DNA from: Candidatus Coatesiibacteriota bacterium
GTDB taxonomy: Bacteria > B130-G9
Reading direction: 5' to 3'
Assembly: GCA_016929465.1 (NCBI GenBank)
Contig: JAFGIT010000137.1
Coordinates: 1-17,768, forward strand
Length of the DNA: 17,768 bases
A program made the translations under genes and the position numbers. Under the pieces are notes generated by a model. The model was given only the letters and a program-made list of their open reading frames with translations, did no database searches and was not told where the DNA came from. Below, piece after piece: positions 1 through 7,385 of this stretch; the first letter of the stretch is position 1; each line of letters starts with the position of its first letter.

Positions 1-778
1 TGTCCATGAGCTCCAGGCAGGCCTCCATCACGAGCTTCTCGGCAAACGGGTCTCCAACCTGCACCGTCGGGCGTCTTTCCTCGCTGGTCTCATCGAAAGC
101 GGCGGATGCCATCGATGCGCCATGCAGCCCATCGCGGCCCGTCCTGGATCCGGCGTAAATGACGAGATTGCCGGGGCCATGCGCTTTTCCATAGAAGACC
201 TTGTCCTTGCTCGCAAGGCCGGCGCACATGACATTGACGAGCGGATTCTTGCCGTAGCAATCCGCAAAGAGCGTCTGCCCGCCAACAGTCGGGATGCCGA
301 TGCAGTTGCCGTATGAGGATACTCCCGAGACCACACCCCGCATCGTGTAGCGGTTGCGTGCGCTATCGAGGTTCCCGAAATGAAGCGAATCAAGTATCGC
401 GAATGGTCGGGCGCCCATCGTGAAAATATCTCGGAGAATGCCGCCGACACCGGTGGCAGCCCCCTGGAATGGCTCGATGAAGGAGGGATGGTTGTGCGAT
501 TCTATCTTGAAGACGAGGGCTATATTCTCACCCAGGTCGATTACTCCAGCATTCTCCCCCGGCCCCTGGATGACGCGCTCGCCGCTCGTAGGGAAGGTCT
601 TCAAGTGTGGTCTGGAGCTCTTGTAGCAACAGTGCTCCGACCACATTACCGAGAACATGCCCAGTTCGACCTCATTGGGCGGCCTTCCGAGCCCACCGGC
701 AATCCGATCGTACTCGGCTCTCGTGATATTGTGCTCCTTCAGGAGCGCCGCCAATTCAGTGTCGGTTCTGGGGCTCAT
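1..778 (-). CDS. purL: Phosphoribosylformylglycinamidine synthase subunit PurL (N-terminal part, cut by window edge)
   Basis: This is the synthetase subunit of FGAM synthase. It uses ATP, and ammonia delivered by PurQ, to convert FGAR to FGAM in purine synthesis in the cytoplasm. Translating the minus strand gives 259 open codons starting with [20 protein letters not shown]. Recognisable PurL blocks follow: [11 protein letters not shown], the glycine-rich IQGPGENAG, the nucleotide/metal-binding KIESHNHPS, and [18 protein letters not shown]. This is the short PurL type that works with separate PurS and PurQ, normally a little over 700 residues, so about one third is visible. The ATG overlaps the purQ stop as ATGA (775-778), which indicates translational coupling. 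The reading frame runs off position 1 without a stop, so the cut is only the window edge. Family assignment is secure. Confidence 0.96.
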   Translation of the reverse strand, partial: MSPRTDTELAALLKEHNITRAEYDRIAGGLGRPPNEVELGMFSVMWSEHCCYKSSRPHLKTFPTSGERVIQGPGENAGVIDLGENIALVFKIESHNHPSFIEPFQGAATGVGGILRDIFTMGARPFAILDSLHFGNLDSARNRYTMRGVVSGVSSYGNCIGIPTVGGQTLFADCYGKNPLVNVMCAGLASKDKVFYGKAHGPGNLVIYAGSRTGRDGLHGASMASAAFDETSEERRPTVQVGDPFAEKLVMEACLELMD

Positions 779-1485
779 CGCCTACGCTCCGCAACAGAAC
801 TCGCAATAGAGTCAAAGATGAATTTGCCATCGGTGGCTCCGAGGACCTCGTCCGCTGCGCGCTCCGGATGCGGCATAAGGCCGAATACATTTCGCCTCTC
901 ATTGCATATTCCGGCTATGTTGAACACCGCACCATTGGGATTCGCGTCGGGAGTGCAATTTCCGTTTTCATCGCTGTATTTCAGTACGATCTGGTTGTTC
1001 TCAATCAGTGATTTCAGGCCAGCCTCGTCGATGTAGTATGAGCCCTCGAAATGGCTTATCGGTATTCGCAGGACCTGCTTCTGCACGCACGCAGAAGTGA
1101 AGGGCGTGTCAGTCTGCTTCACGATTAGGTCCACGAACCTGCAGATGAACCTCAGGTCGCGGTTCCTGATCATCGCGCCCGGCAGCGCGCCCATCTCGAG
1201 CAGGACCTGGAGGCCATTGCATATCCCGAGCACCAGCCCACCTTCATCGATGTAGCGTTTCACCACCGCTATGACAGGCGAGAAAGCCGCGATGGCGCCG
1301 GATCGGAGGTAGTCTCCGTATGCAAAGCCTCCCGGGAGAATGACGCAGTCAAATCTGGATAGGCTGTCGGGCGCGGAGTCATGCCAGATGAACTCGGACC
1401 TATGGCCGAGACCTTCCACGGCCGATTTGGTGTCCTGGTCGCAATTGGTCCCGGGAAAAACGACTATCCCAAAATTGACTGTCAA
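775..1485 (-). CDS. purQ: Phosphoribosylformylglycinamidine synthase glutaminase subunit PurQ
   Basis: This is a class I glutamine amidotransferase that hydrolyses glutamine and channels ammonia to PurL. I place the start at a TTG (1483-1485), giving 236 residues beginning [18 protein letters not shown]. That matches where PurQ proteins normally begin, and an AAAGGGA ribosome-binding site lies six bases upstream. A GTG at 1524 would add 13 residues but has no clear binding site. The nucleophile Cys89 sits in LGICNG, and the His206/Glu208 pair lies in LMPHPER; the oxyanion region is LPGGFAYGD. It is the middle gene of purS-purQ-purL: 71 bases separate it from purS and its stop overlaps the purL start. 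The TTG start could lower its expression relative to its partners (inference). The catalytic triad looks complete. Confidence 0.95.
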   Translation of the reverse strand: MTVNFGIVVFPGTNCDQDTKSAVEGLGHRSEFIWHDSAPDSLSRFDCVILPGGFAYGDYLRSGAIAAFSPVIAVVKRYIDEGGLVLGICNGLQVLLEMGALPGAMIRNRDLRFICRFVDLIVKQTDTPFTSACVQKQVLRIPISHFEGSYYIDEAGLKSLIENNQIVLKYSDENGNCTPDANPNGAVFNIAGICNERRNVFGLMPHPERAADEVLGATDGKFIFDSIASSVAERRR

Positions 1486-1556
1486 CTGAATTCCCTTTAA
1501 GGAGGAGATGGCCCCAGACCTCACAACACGATGCGGCTGAGAGTATAGAGCCTAAG

Positions 1557-1814
1557 CTAGCTCCTATCCAACAGCTCTACAGTGAAATCCTCGATTACGG
1601 GATTCGAGAGAATGCGCTTTGACATCTCTGCCAAAAGCTCCCGCAGATTCTCATCGCTCACGCCATCGTCATTCAGTTGAATGTCAAAAGCCTTGCCCTG
1701 GCGCACTTCTTCCACAAGGCCGTAACCGAGGCCATGAAGTGCTTCGTTAATCGTGCGCCCTTGCGGGTCAAGAACATCCTTTTTGAGCCAGACGAAAACT
1801 CTCGCTTTGCGCAT
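1557..1814 (-). CDS. purS: Phosphoribosylformylglycinamidine synthase subunit PurS
   Basis: PurS is the small non-catalytic subunit that bridges PurQ and PurL and is needed for ammonia transfer in bacteria with short PurL. With the ATG at 1812-1814 the protein has 85 residues (MRKARVFVWLKKDVLDPQGR...), the usual PurS length. It shows the family hallmarks DPQG, an ALHGLGY block, VRQGKAFDI, and the C-terminal NPVIEDF segment. A GGGGAG site lies four bases before this ATG, so the possible in-frame TTG at 1838 is rejected. It is the first gene of the operon and follows a good sigma70-like promoter (1856-1882). Confidence 0.94.
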   Translation of the reverse strand: MRKARVFVWLKKDVLDPQGRTINEALHGLGYGLVEEVRQGKAFDIQLNDDGVSDENLRELLAEMSKRILSNPVIEDFTVELLDRS

Positions 1815-1855
1815 TATTCTCCCCGATCGAAGGTCCAAAATAACAACGCCTTAAC

Positions 1856-1882
1856 ATTATATCCGGAGCAAAGTCCGGTCAA
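1856..1882 (-). promoter_or_regulatory. Promoter of the purSQL operon
   Basis: Read on the minus strand, a perfect TATAAT (1856-1861) is preceded by TTGACC (1877-1882) with a 15-base spacer. An alternative -35, TTGACT (1882-1887), would give 20 bases. The spacer contains a perfect 5-bp inverted repeat, CCGGA/TCCGG (1863-1867 and 1874-1878), which could be an operator or chance. The ATG of purS lies about 40 bases downstream. Assigned from sequence match only. Confidence 0.55.
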
Positions 1883-1959
1883 GTCAATCGGCATCGATAG
1901 ATTCTCCGGGTGGATCAATATCAGGCATGAAGGCAACCGCGGCAAGCTCATCGCATGAT

Positions 1960-1996
1960 TTGGGCAGATTTCTCACTATGGAAAATCTGAGCCCAA
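1960..1996. repeat. Inverted repeat between purS and the methyltransferase gene
   Basis: TTGGGCAGATTT (1960-1971) can pair with AAATCT..GCCCAA (1983-1988 and 1991-1996), giving 12 base pairs with a two-base bulge (GA, 1989-1990) and an 11-base loop. No T-run follows on either strand, so it is not an obvious terminator. It may be an operator or a leader structure of the methyltransferase mRNA; no function is shown. Confidence 0.35.
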
Positions 1997-2026
1997 TTGG
2001 TAGGATAATACTATTAATTATCTCGT

Positions 2027-2989
2027 TTGACAGATATAGCGCCTCGAAAGAGACAGATTCAGGAGTTCGACGCTTTGCCTAAATTTATGCTGGAAGACCC
2101 CCGCACGGAGGTTTATGTAGGCGATTGCCGAGAAGTGCTCGCCGGATTGCCTGCTGAGAGTGTGGAACTCATATTCGCCGACCCGCCGTTCAATTGGAAC
2201 GTCCCGTACTCCGGCTGGAAGGACAATATGAGGCGGACGGACTACCTGACATTCACCTACGAGTGGCTAGATGCCTGTATTCGTGTTCTTAAATCAAATG
2301 GCTCGCTCTGGGTCAATATTCCGGACGATTGGGCGGCGGAGATCGTGGTGCATCTGAAAGAGCGCGGACTTCAGATGGTCAACTGGTGCATCTGGCACTT
2401 CAGGTTCGGCCAATGTCGCGATGCGAATTTTATAGTATCAAAGGTGCATGTGCTCTACTTTGCGAAAGACCGAAAGAGCCGCATCTGGAATCCCGATGAC
2501 ATCCTGGTTCCCTCAGACAGGGCCTCGATATACAACGACGCGAGAACTCGCAGCACGCGCAGACCCGGCCTCAGAGTCCCGCTGGATGTGTGGTATGGGG
2601 ACTACCTCGGGCGAATTCAGGGGGCGAACAAGGAGCGCAGGCCTGGGCACCACAACCAGATCCCCGAGACGTACATGCAGAGGGTGATTATGGGCTGCTC
2701 GAACGAGGGGGACTTGGTTCTCGATCCATTCCTCGGGAGCGGAACCACTTGCACCGTCGCGAGAGCATTAAATCGTAGGTCGATAGGTATTGAATTCAGC
2801 GAGCCAACCGCTGCATCTGCCTTTGAACGAATCAAGAGTGGAGCTGTCAGACTCGGACCTGACGGGAAGCCGACCCTTGAATCGGCCCCCACTGATCTCG
2901 GTACTGGACGGCGCAGGCGAAGGGATACTTTGCTCTATTCAGACGGGGTCATACCCATAGGTGATGATACCGAAGCCAATCGGGCGTAG
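2027..2989 (+). CDS. Site-specific DNA methyltransferase, beta class (probable adenine-N6)
   Basis: This gene likely transfers a methyl group from SAM to a base in double-stranded DNA. In the 320-residue reading, catalytic motif IV DPPF (52-55) comes first and SAM-binding motif I DPFLGSGTT (233-241) comes near the end; this is the beta-class order of the N6_N4_Mtase family. DPPF rather than SPPY favours adenine-N6. The HHNQIPETYMQRVI segment (208-221) is the usual lead-in to motif I. The start is uncertain: TTG at 2027 has no binding site, TTG at 2075 has AGGAG nine bases upstream, and ATG at 2087 begins just before the conserved core. No restriction endonuclease or specificity gene is near, so it looks like an orphan methylase. 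The Arg-rich tail (295-299) and last residues lie in DNA shared with the opposite-strand gene. Confidence 0.88.
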   Translation: MTDIAPRKRQIQEFDALPKFMLEDPRTEVYVGDCREVLAGLPAESVELIFADPPFNWNVPYSGWKDNMRRTDYLTFTYEWLDACIRVLKSNGSLWVNIPDDWAAEIVVHLKERGLQMVNWCIWHFRFGQCRDANFIVSKVHVLYFAKDRKSRIWNPDDILVPSDRASIYNDARTRSTRRPGLRVPLDVWYGDYLGRIQGANKERRPGHHNQIPETYMQRVIMGCSNEGDLVLDPFLGSGTTCTVARALNRRSIGIEFSEPTAASAFERIKSGAVRLGPDGKPTLESAPTDLGTGRRRRRDTLLYSDGVIPIGDDTEANRA

Positions 2990-4674
2990 AGCGCGAGGCA
3001 GGAGATCGCATTCGGGGACTGGTTCGCCGCTCGCTCTGCCTCGTCGATAACCATTTCGCGAGTGTCTTTGTCCGAAAGGTAGCGAATTAGATAGTCCAGA
3101 CCGGGTGCAGCTGGATCGATGAATCTGTATTCGAACTGGTCCCGCAGGGCCTTGAACTTCTCGCTCCCATCGACATAGACGGCGCTATTGTCGTCCCAGA
3201 ACACCAGGTGCCATCCCCTGTGCCGATTCCACCAATCAACAAGCCTCTGCGCCTGGGGGGAATCAGGCCTATTGACGGCCGCTCTGAACGAATGGGCAGA
3301 GAAATCTCGAAGCCTCGAATCGTAGGCGAGATCGACTATCGCGTAATCGACTCCGTAGCCATCTGCGATCTGCTCGAATGGTCGAGTGGCGAATTCCCTC
3401 CACAGCTCCTTGTGAACCACATTGCGACCATCGACGAAGACCTTGCGCTCGGGGTAGGTGCGGTAGATGATATACCCCCCGAATCTGTGCGAGTTATACA
3501 TGTTCCCGGTCACATTATTCTTGATGACGAACTCAACCGCCCCATGTGGGAAAGCTCGCAGATTCACTCCAACACCAGGCACAAACGGGCCATAGTTGGC
3601 GAAAACCGATATGACGCACGCCAGGGCCAGCATGGGCGCTGCAAGAAGGTCCATCCTGAGCCTGCGGAAGGGCGAACGAGTGAGAAACCACCACTCCGAG
3701 ACGATGCGCCCGAAGAGCGGTATCGTGAGAAGAAAAAAGACCGGGATATAGCGCCGTGCCGAAAGCACCAGCGCGGTGGCCAGCGCGATCTCGGCCCAAT
3801 CCGAAAGCCGGCGTCTCTTTATGCCGGCGATGAACGAGCCCCAAACGACGACAAGCAGAACCCAGAATAGCTTGAAGCGAGCGTCGGGTGGCAGCCATTC
3901 CTGCACGGTGATGCCGCCGCCGGCTCCGTGCTCCCAGATAGCAGCCACAATGAAATCGAATACTCTTGCCCCGTAAGGATTGATGAACAGGATACCAGTC
4001 GCAGCGAGCGCCACAGTCAGAAGCGGTCGTAGATTTGGGCCCGGGGCGTCTCCCGCCTCCCTTCGGAGGCGTCTCGATATCGACTCGCTGAATAGCCTCA
4101 GCCAGATGTAAACAGGGCAGATGATTGCCCCCGCCTGCATGTTGACCCACAAGAGCACCAGAGCGGGGATTAAGAACAGCGACTTCTTTCGGCCTGCGAA
4201 GAACATCTCTACGATAAGCAGGGTGAGCGCGATCCCGAGCAAGTTCGCGATGTGTGGTCTTGCAATGAATCTGAAGCGGGATGCACCGGCGGCCATCACA
4301 AGAAACGAGGCCACAAAAATGACGGCGTTCCGCTTGAATCCTGCTCTAATGGCTGCCGTGTAGAGTGTGATGGTGAAAGCCAGGGAGACTAGCACCGCCT
4401 TGAGAATCACAAGCAGGTCAAGTCCGAGATGACGCCTGACGAGCTCGGCGACGACGCAAAATAGCCACTCGTGCATAATCCACGGCTTGCCGAACGAGGT
4501 GTAGGAGAACGGGTCTGATGTGGGGACAGAATTCGTCTCGAGGATCAGCTCGCCGGTCTTGAGGAGGAACCAGATGTCGTAATTAGCTATTTTGAAAAGC
4601 GCGAGCGCGAATATCAAAATTGCCGCAAAGAGCAGAATGAACGGGAGTGACCGTGGCCTCGCGTGGGAACTCAT
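2935..4674 (-). CDS. Polytopic membrane protein, GT-C glycosyltransferase-like
   Basis: A 579-residue protein with about nine or ten hydrophobic helices between residues 9 and 365, then a soluble C-terminal part. After the first helix, DIWFLLKTGELI (33-44) and HEWL (68-71) resemble the first periplasmic loop of GT-C/PMT-type transferases, where an Asp in this loop is catalytic; RPHIANL and LLWVNMQAG are also typical of this poorly characterised group. KVFVDGRNVV lies in the periplasmic-type C-terminal region, and the last ~50 residues look helical. The ATG start leaves four bases after the stop of the upstream dehydratase-like gene, so they are probably cotranscribed. The likely role is sugar transfer from a lipid carrier or another envelope-polymer function, but acceptor and donor are unknown. 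Its last 55 bases overlap the methyltransferase gene on the other strand. Confidence 0.75.
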   Translation of the reverse strand: MSSHARPRSLPFILLFAAILIFALALFKIANYDIWFLLKTGELILETNSVPTSDPFSYTSFGKPWIMHEWLFCVVAELVRRHLGLDLLVILKAVLVSLAFTITLYTAAIRAGFKRNAVIFVASFLVMAAGASRFRFIARPHIANLLGIALTLLIVEMFFAGRKKSLFLIPALVLLWVNMQAGAIICPVYIWLRLFSESISRRLRREAGDAPGPNLRPLLTVALAATGILFINPYGARVFDFIVAAIWEHGAGGGITVQEWLPPDARFKLFWVLLVVVWGSFIAGIKRRRLSDWAEIALATALVLSARRYIPVFFLLTIPLFGRIVSEWWFLTRSPFRRLRMDLLAAPMLALACVISVFANYGPFVPGVGVNLRAFPHGAVEFVIKNNVTGNMYNSHRFGGYIIYRTYPERKVFVDGRNVVHKELWREFATRPFEQIADGYGVDYAIVDLAYDSRLRDFSAHSFRAAVNRPDSPQAQRLVDWWNRHRGWHLVFWDDNSAVYVDGSEKFKALRDQFEYRFIDPAAPGLDYLIRYLSDKDTREMVIDEAERAANQSPNAISCLALYARLASVSSPMGMTPSE

Positions 4675-4678
4675 GGCG

Positions 4679-5665
4679 CTATCTCGAGAGCCGTAACTGG
4701 TCTATGAACGCCTCTATTCTCAGCCGATTTTGTGCGGAGAGCGGGCCAGGATAATTCCCCTCTATCGTCAAAACTGGCACTGAAAGGCTCTTTCGCAGGA
4801 TCAGGTCTTCGATCTGGCGGAAGCAGAACGCCTGGACGTAGTGGATGATCCCATCGAGGCGGCGAGCTTCTATCTCGCGTTTGATGTCCTCGATACGGCC
4901 AAAGACATCATACGGGTACGTGTATCGCGAGTATTGGTCCACCAGATCTGAAGAGCGATTCAGCATCGCGAATTGTCGCTGGACCTCGTTGAAGACAACG
5001 TCGGCCCCATTCCTCTCTACAAATTCATAGATGTCAGAGTTTATAGGCGGGACGCCGACGAATCCAAGCCTCAATCGGCCCTCGCGATTGACTACCTCAC
5101 GCTCGGCAGCACCAGCGATAAGCTCATCTAGGTGCCGTTCGAACAGATCGGGATCGCCCAGCATGTCGCTCGATGAGACCAAAGCCAGGTGGTTCTCTTC
5201 TCCCGAGAATCTGCCCTCCTTATAGGTTAGCTCATCGATCAGTCGGAGTTTCTCTCTGATCCCGAACAATGAGGCACGAACCTGCTCAGCTTGCTCCATG
5301 CTGGTGTCGAGTCGCCTGCAGAGAGCGAGTATCTGCTCTTCGAGGAGCGACCTGTCCCTGCCGAACGGGAAGGCGAACGGAATGATCGAGACGCCTGCAA
5401 GCTCCAGGGTCTCTGCGAGCGCCTGTGTGTTGCTGCAATCGCCCTGCGTCACCGCGACGACGCTCTGGATGCCCTCCGAGAGCACCGCGCCATATATCCC
5501 TTTCACCCAGCCGCAGACGGTCACTGGATATCCGTCCTGCTCCGCCCGCCTGATAAATTCGGAACGAGCTGAGTGAGTGATAAACAGATTGTTCAGATCG
5601 ACCGGTATATGCCCCGCAGCGAAGACCACTTCGACGGGAATAGTCGTGGTGATACCTATCTTCAT
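4679..5665 (-). CDS. 2-hydroxyacyl-CoA dehydratase D-component family protein (HgdB/FldC-like)
   Basis: The 328 residues show the fold pattern of the 2-hydroxyglutaryl-CoA/benzoyl-CoA dehydratase D family. The opening GITTTIPVEVVFAAGHIPVD is the typical 'ip.E.i.AaG..pv' start. Three cysteines sit where this family binds its [4Fe-4S] cluster: Cys51 (VCGWVKGIYG), Cys77 (TQGDCSNTQ) and Cys281 (QAFCFRQ). Known members need an ATP-driven activator (HgdC type) and usually a second subunit; neither is in this window, so the substrate and even dehydratase activity are open. A solitary redox or Fe-S maintenance protein is possible. The ATG has no clear Shine-Dalgarno; a 12-base GC palindrome (5671-5682) occupies that spot, and a nine-codon mini-ORF (5694-5665) ends in TGATG over the start. 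It lies between the propeller and membrane protein genes. Confidence 0.8.
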   Translation of the reverse strand: MKIGITTTIPVEVVFAAGHIPVDLNNLFITHSARSEFIRRAEQDGYPVTVCGWVKGIYGAVLSEGIQSVVAVTQGDCSNTQALAETLELAGVSIIPFAFPFGRDRSLLEEQILALCRRLDTSMEQAEQVRASLFGIREKLRLIDELTYKEGRFSGEENHLALVSSSDMLGDPDLFERHLDELIAGAAEREVVNREGRLRLGFVGVPPINSDIYEFVERNGADVVFNEVQRQFAMLNRSSDLVDQYSRYTYPYDVFGRIEDIKREIEARRLDGIIHYVQAFCFRQIEDLILRKSLSVPVLTIEGNYPGPLSAQNRLRIEAFIDQLRLSR

Positions 5666-5711
5666 CAGAGAGCGGCGCCGCTTCGACGAGTCATGGCTCT
5701 AACTGACCTAA

Positions 5712-7181
5712 TTACTTGAACGCCGAGAAGTGGAACGAGTCGGAATCGTCACTGAGCTCGGTCCCGGTTATCGGGTCAATCAGTCTGGCATGTATGACGT
5801 AATCTCCCGGAGCCTCGGTCCCCCTGAAGGTGAATTCATAGACTGGGACGATATTATCGGTCGCGGGAGCAATCGTGAAGGTCGCGTATGGGTCTAAGAT
5901 GGACTGAATGTCGCCACTCGGGAGCTCCAGCCACACCTTCGCCTCCACAGCGACCTCCTTATTGCCGTTAGTTACCCTGGCGGTCACCTCTATAGTGTCG
6001 TGCATTTTGAAGGAATCCTCGTTCAGAATGAGCTCCGCGAACACACCGACCACCGCGCGGCCCTGTTTGCCCTTCATATAGAGCAGAGCGCCACCACCGT
6101 CCGAGGTTTCATCCCTTCCTGAATAGACGATGAACAGGTCACGATCATTCGCAGTCATCGTCGTCATTCTCGTGTCGAGTGACCACTGACCGTATCTCGA
6201 GAGGGGAATCTCCTCCGAATGCCAGCCGAGGTCATCCCCGTAGGTGTATCTCGTCCCGCCGCTTTGCGTGTATGGCTGCACATGCGCTATCTGTGACGTG
6301 TATGATTCGCCGATCGCTATTTGAGCCCAAATTCCACCATCCTCAACCTGTTCTGTCTCCCATATTCCCCCCTTCTCCTGGGCGATGAATAAAGTAGATG
6401 AAAAGGGAGGCGTGCCGTCCAGGTAGGCGATGCGAAGATTGTCTTCGTTATCGATCGCAAGGGAATCCCACAGCCCTATGAGGCCAATAACCGGGCTCGC
6501 GATGAGCTCGTATTCCCAATCGTCGTCGGATTTCTTGGCGCACATCAAGTCGCCATCAAGGTTGAGAAAGACAATATGAGGCTGCGAGGATGAATCGGCG
6601 ACGATGCCCGTCACGTCGTCGGCGTTGGCGTCGAGAATATCCCTCTTCCACACCAGGCCCTCACGGCGGAGGTATTGGATCGAACCGTCTGAGTAACAGA
6701 AGACGATGTGCGCGTCGTCGTCGGAATCGATGCAGATGAGCGGGGCACCATGTGATATCTGCTCGGATGGGCACTCGCTCGTCTCCCAGAACCACCCGTT
6801 GAATGAAGCGAGCTTCGGGGGATCCGCAGCCAGCGTGGAGTACACGATGTATGGTGTTCCTTCGTCATCGACTGCGATGTCGGGGCGAGAGCCGCCGTAT
6901 GCCTGAAGCTCTGCTATTTGGTCCCGTTCCCATTCGTCGGACACATTGCTTGCGTAAGCGATCTCGGGGGCCGCGAGGTCGGGCTGGTACAGATAGGCAA
7001 CGTGCAGGTTGTCATCCTCATCCAGAGACACCGAGGCATAATACTTGCCGTCTCTCGAATCGATAAGCTCCGAAGAAGACCATTCGCCGCAATAGGATGC
7101 CTTCGGAATCGCTGCAAGGCCCAAAAGGCAGATGGCTGCCGTAAAGACAGCTAAGATTGCCGATCCATTGCTTTTCTTCAT
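5712..7181 (-). CDS. Secreted seven-bladed beta-propeller protein with Ig-like C-terminal domain
   Basis: A 489-residue exported protein. Residues 1-30 form a signal peptide (KK, hydrophobic core to ~24, small residues before ~Y30); no lipobox is seen. Seven repeats of the type 'xIAxDxxxxxxIVY' follow at about 51-64, 101-114, 149-162, 192-205, 240-253, 288-301 and 340-353, roughly 48 residues apart, as in a seven-bladed propeller. Asp-rich loops (LDEDDN, VDDEG, IDSDDD) could bind calcium. Residues 379-489 form a beta-sandwich-like domain that resembles the C-terminus of the divergently transcribed beta-helix protein. GGAGGAA five bases before the ATG fixes the start. It is the first gene of the 7181-2935 unit. 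The ligand is unknown; propellers of this kind are usually binding or adhesion modules rather than enzymes. Confidence 0.8.
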   Translation of the reverse strand: MKKSNGSAILAVFTAAICLLGLAAIPKASYCGEWSSSELIDSRDGKYYASVSLDEDDNLHVAYLYQPDLAAPEIAYASNVSDEWERDQIAELQAYGGSRPDIAVDDEGTPYIVYSTLAADPPKLASFNGWFWETSECPSEQISHGAPLICIDSDDDAHIVFCYSDGSIQYLRREGLVWKRDILDANADDVTGIVADSSSQPHIVFLNLDGDLMCAKKSDDDWEYELIASPVIGLIGLWDSLAIDNEDNLRIAYLDGTPPFSSTLFIAQEKGGIWETEQVEDGGIWAQIAIGESYTSQIAHVQPYTQSGGTRYTYGDDLGWHSEEIPLSRYGQWSLDTRMTTMTANDRDLFIVYSGRDETSDGGGALLYMKGKQGRAVVGVFAELILNEDSFKMHDTIEVTARVTNGNKEVAVEAKVWLELPSGDIQSILDPYATFTIAPATDNIVPVYEFTFRGTEAPGDYVIHARLIDPITGTELSDDSDSFHFSAFK

Positions 7182-7206
7182 TTAAGTTCCTCCAAGAAAT
7201 ATCCGA

Positions 7207-7226
7207 CTAATTAGTTGACTGATTAG
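7207..7226. promoter_or_regulatory. Imperfect 20-bp palindrome in the divergent promoter region
   Basis: CTAATTAGTTGACTGATTAG is symmetrical at eight of ten pairs, and the two exceptions are T-G. It lies 26 bases upstream of the propeller gene ATG on the minus strand, in the 204-base gap between two divergently transcribed surface-protein genes. Its placement suits an operator shared by both genes or a structured 5' leader. No regulator family can be named. Confidence 0.3.
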
Positions 7227-7297
7227 AGCTTCTAGATCCGAACATGATGTTAAGTGAAACCGAAGCTCAAGACAAGAAGGTCGCATGGAAGCCGTGG

Positions 7298-7326
7298 CGA
7301 CCCTATTCCCTAAAGGGAATGGGTCG
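7298..7326 (+). promoter_or_regulatory. Hairpin in the 5' leader of the beta-helix gene
   Basis: CGACCC (7298-7303) pairs with GGGTCG (7321-7326), and ATTCCCT (7305-7311) pairs with AGGGAAT (7314-7320). Only T7304 is bulged; the loop is effectively TAAA. It ends 59 bases before the ATG at 7386, with no T-run, so it is not a standard terminator. The 3' arm (GTCG, 7323-7326) could instead pair with CGAC at about 7350, enclosing a second CGCAA/TTGCG stem, so alternative folds are possible. Confidence 0.45.
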
Positions 7327-7385
7327 ATGCGGAGCGCAATGGGGATTTTGCGACAAATAAGCTCGTAATAGATGAGGAGAGAGCC

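Noticed and set aside
380-1036. Plus-strand open frame of 218 codons
   Set aside because: It lies antisense to purL and purQ, both clear families; the translated product has no recognisable features.
3208-3870. Plus-strand open frame of 220 codons
   Set aside because: Antisense to the GT-C-like membrane protein; charged, low-complexity translation without domain signs.
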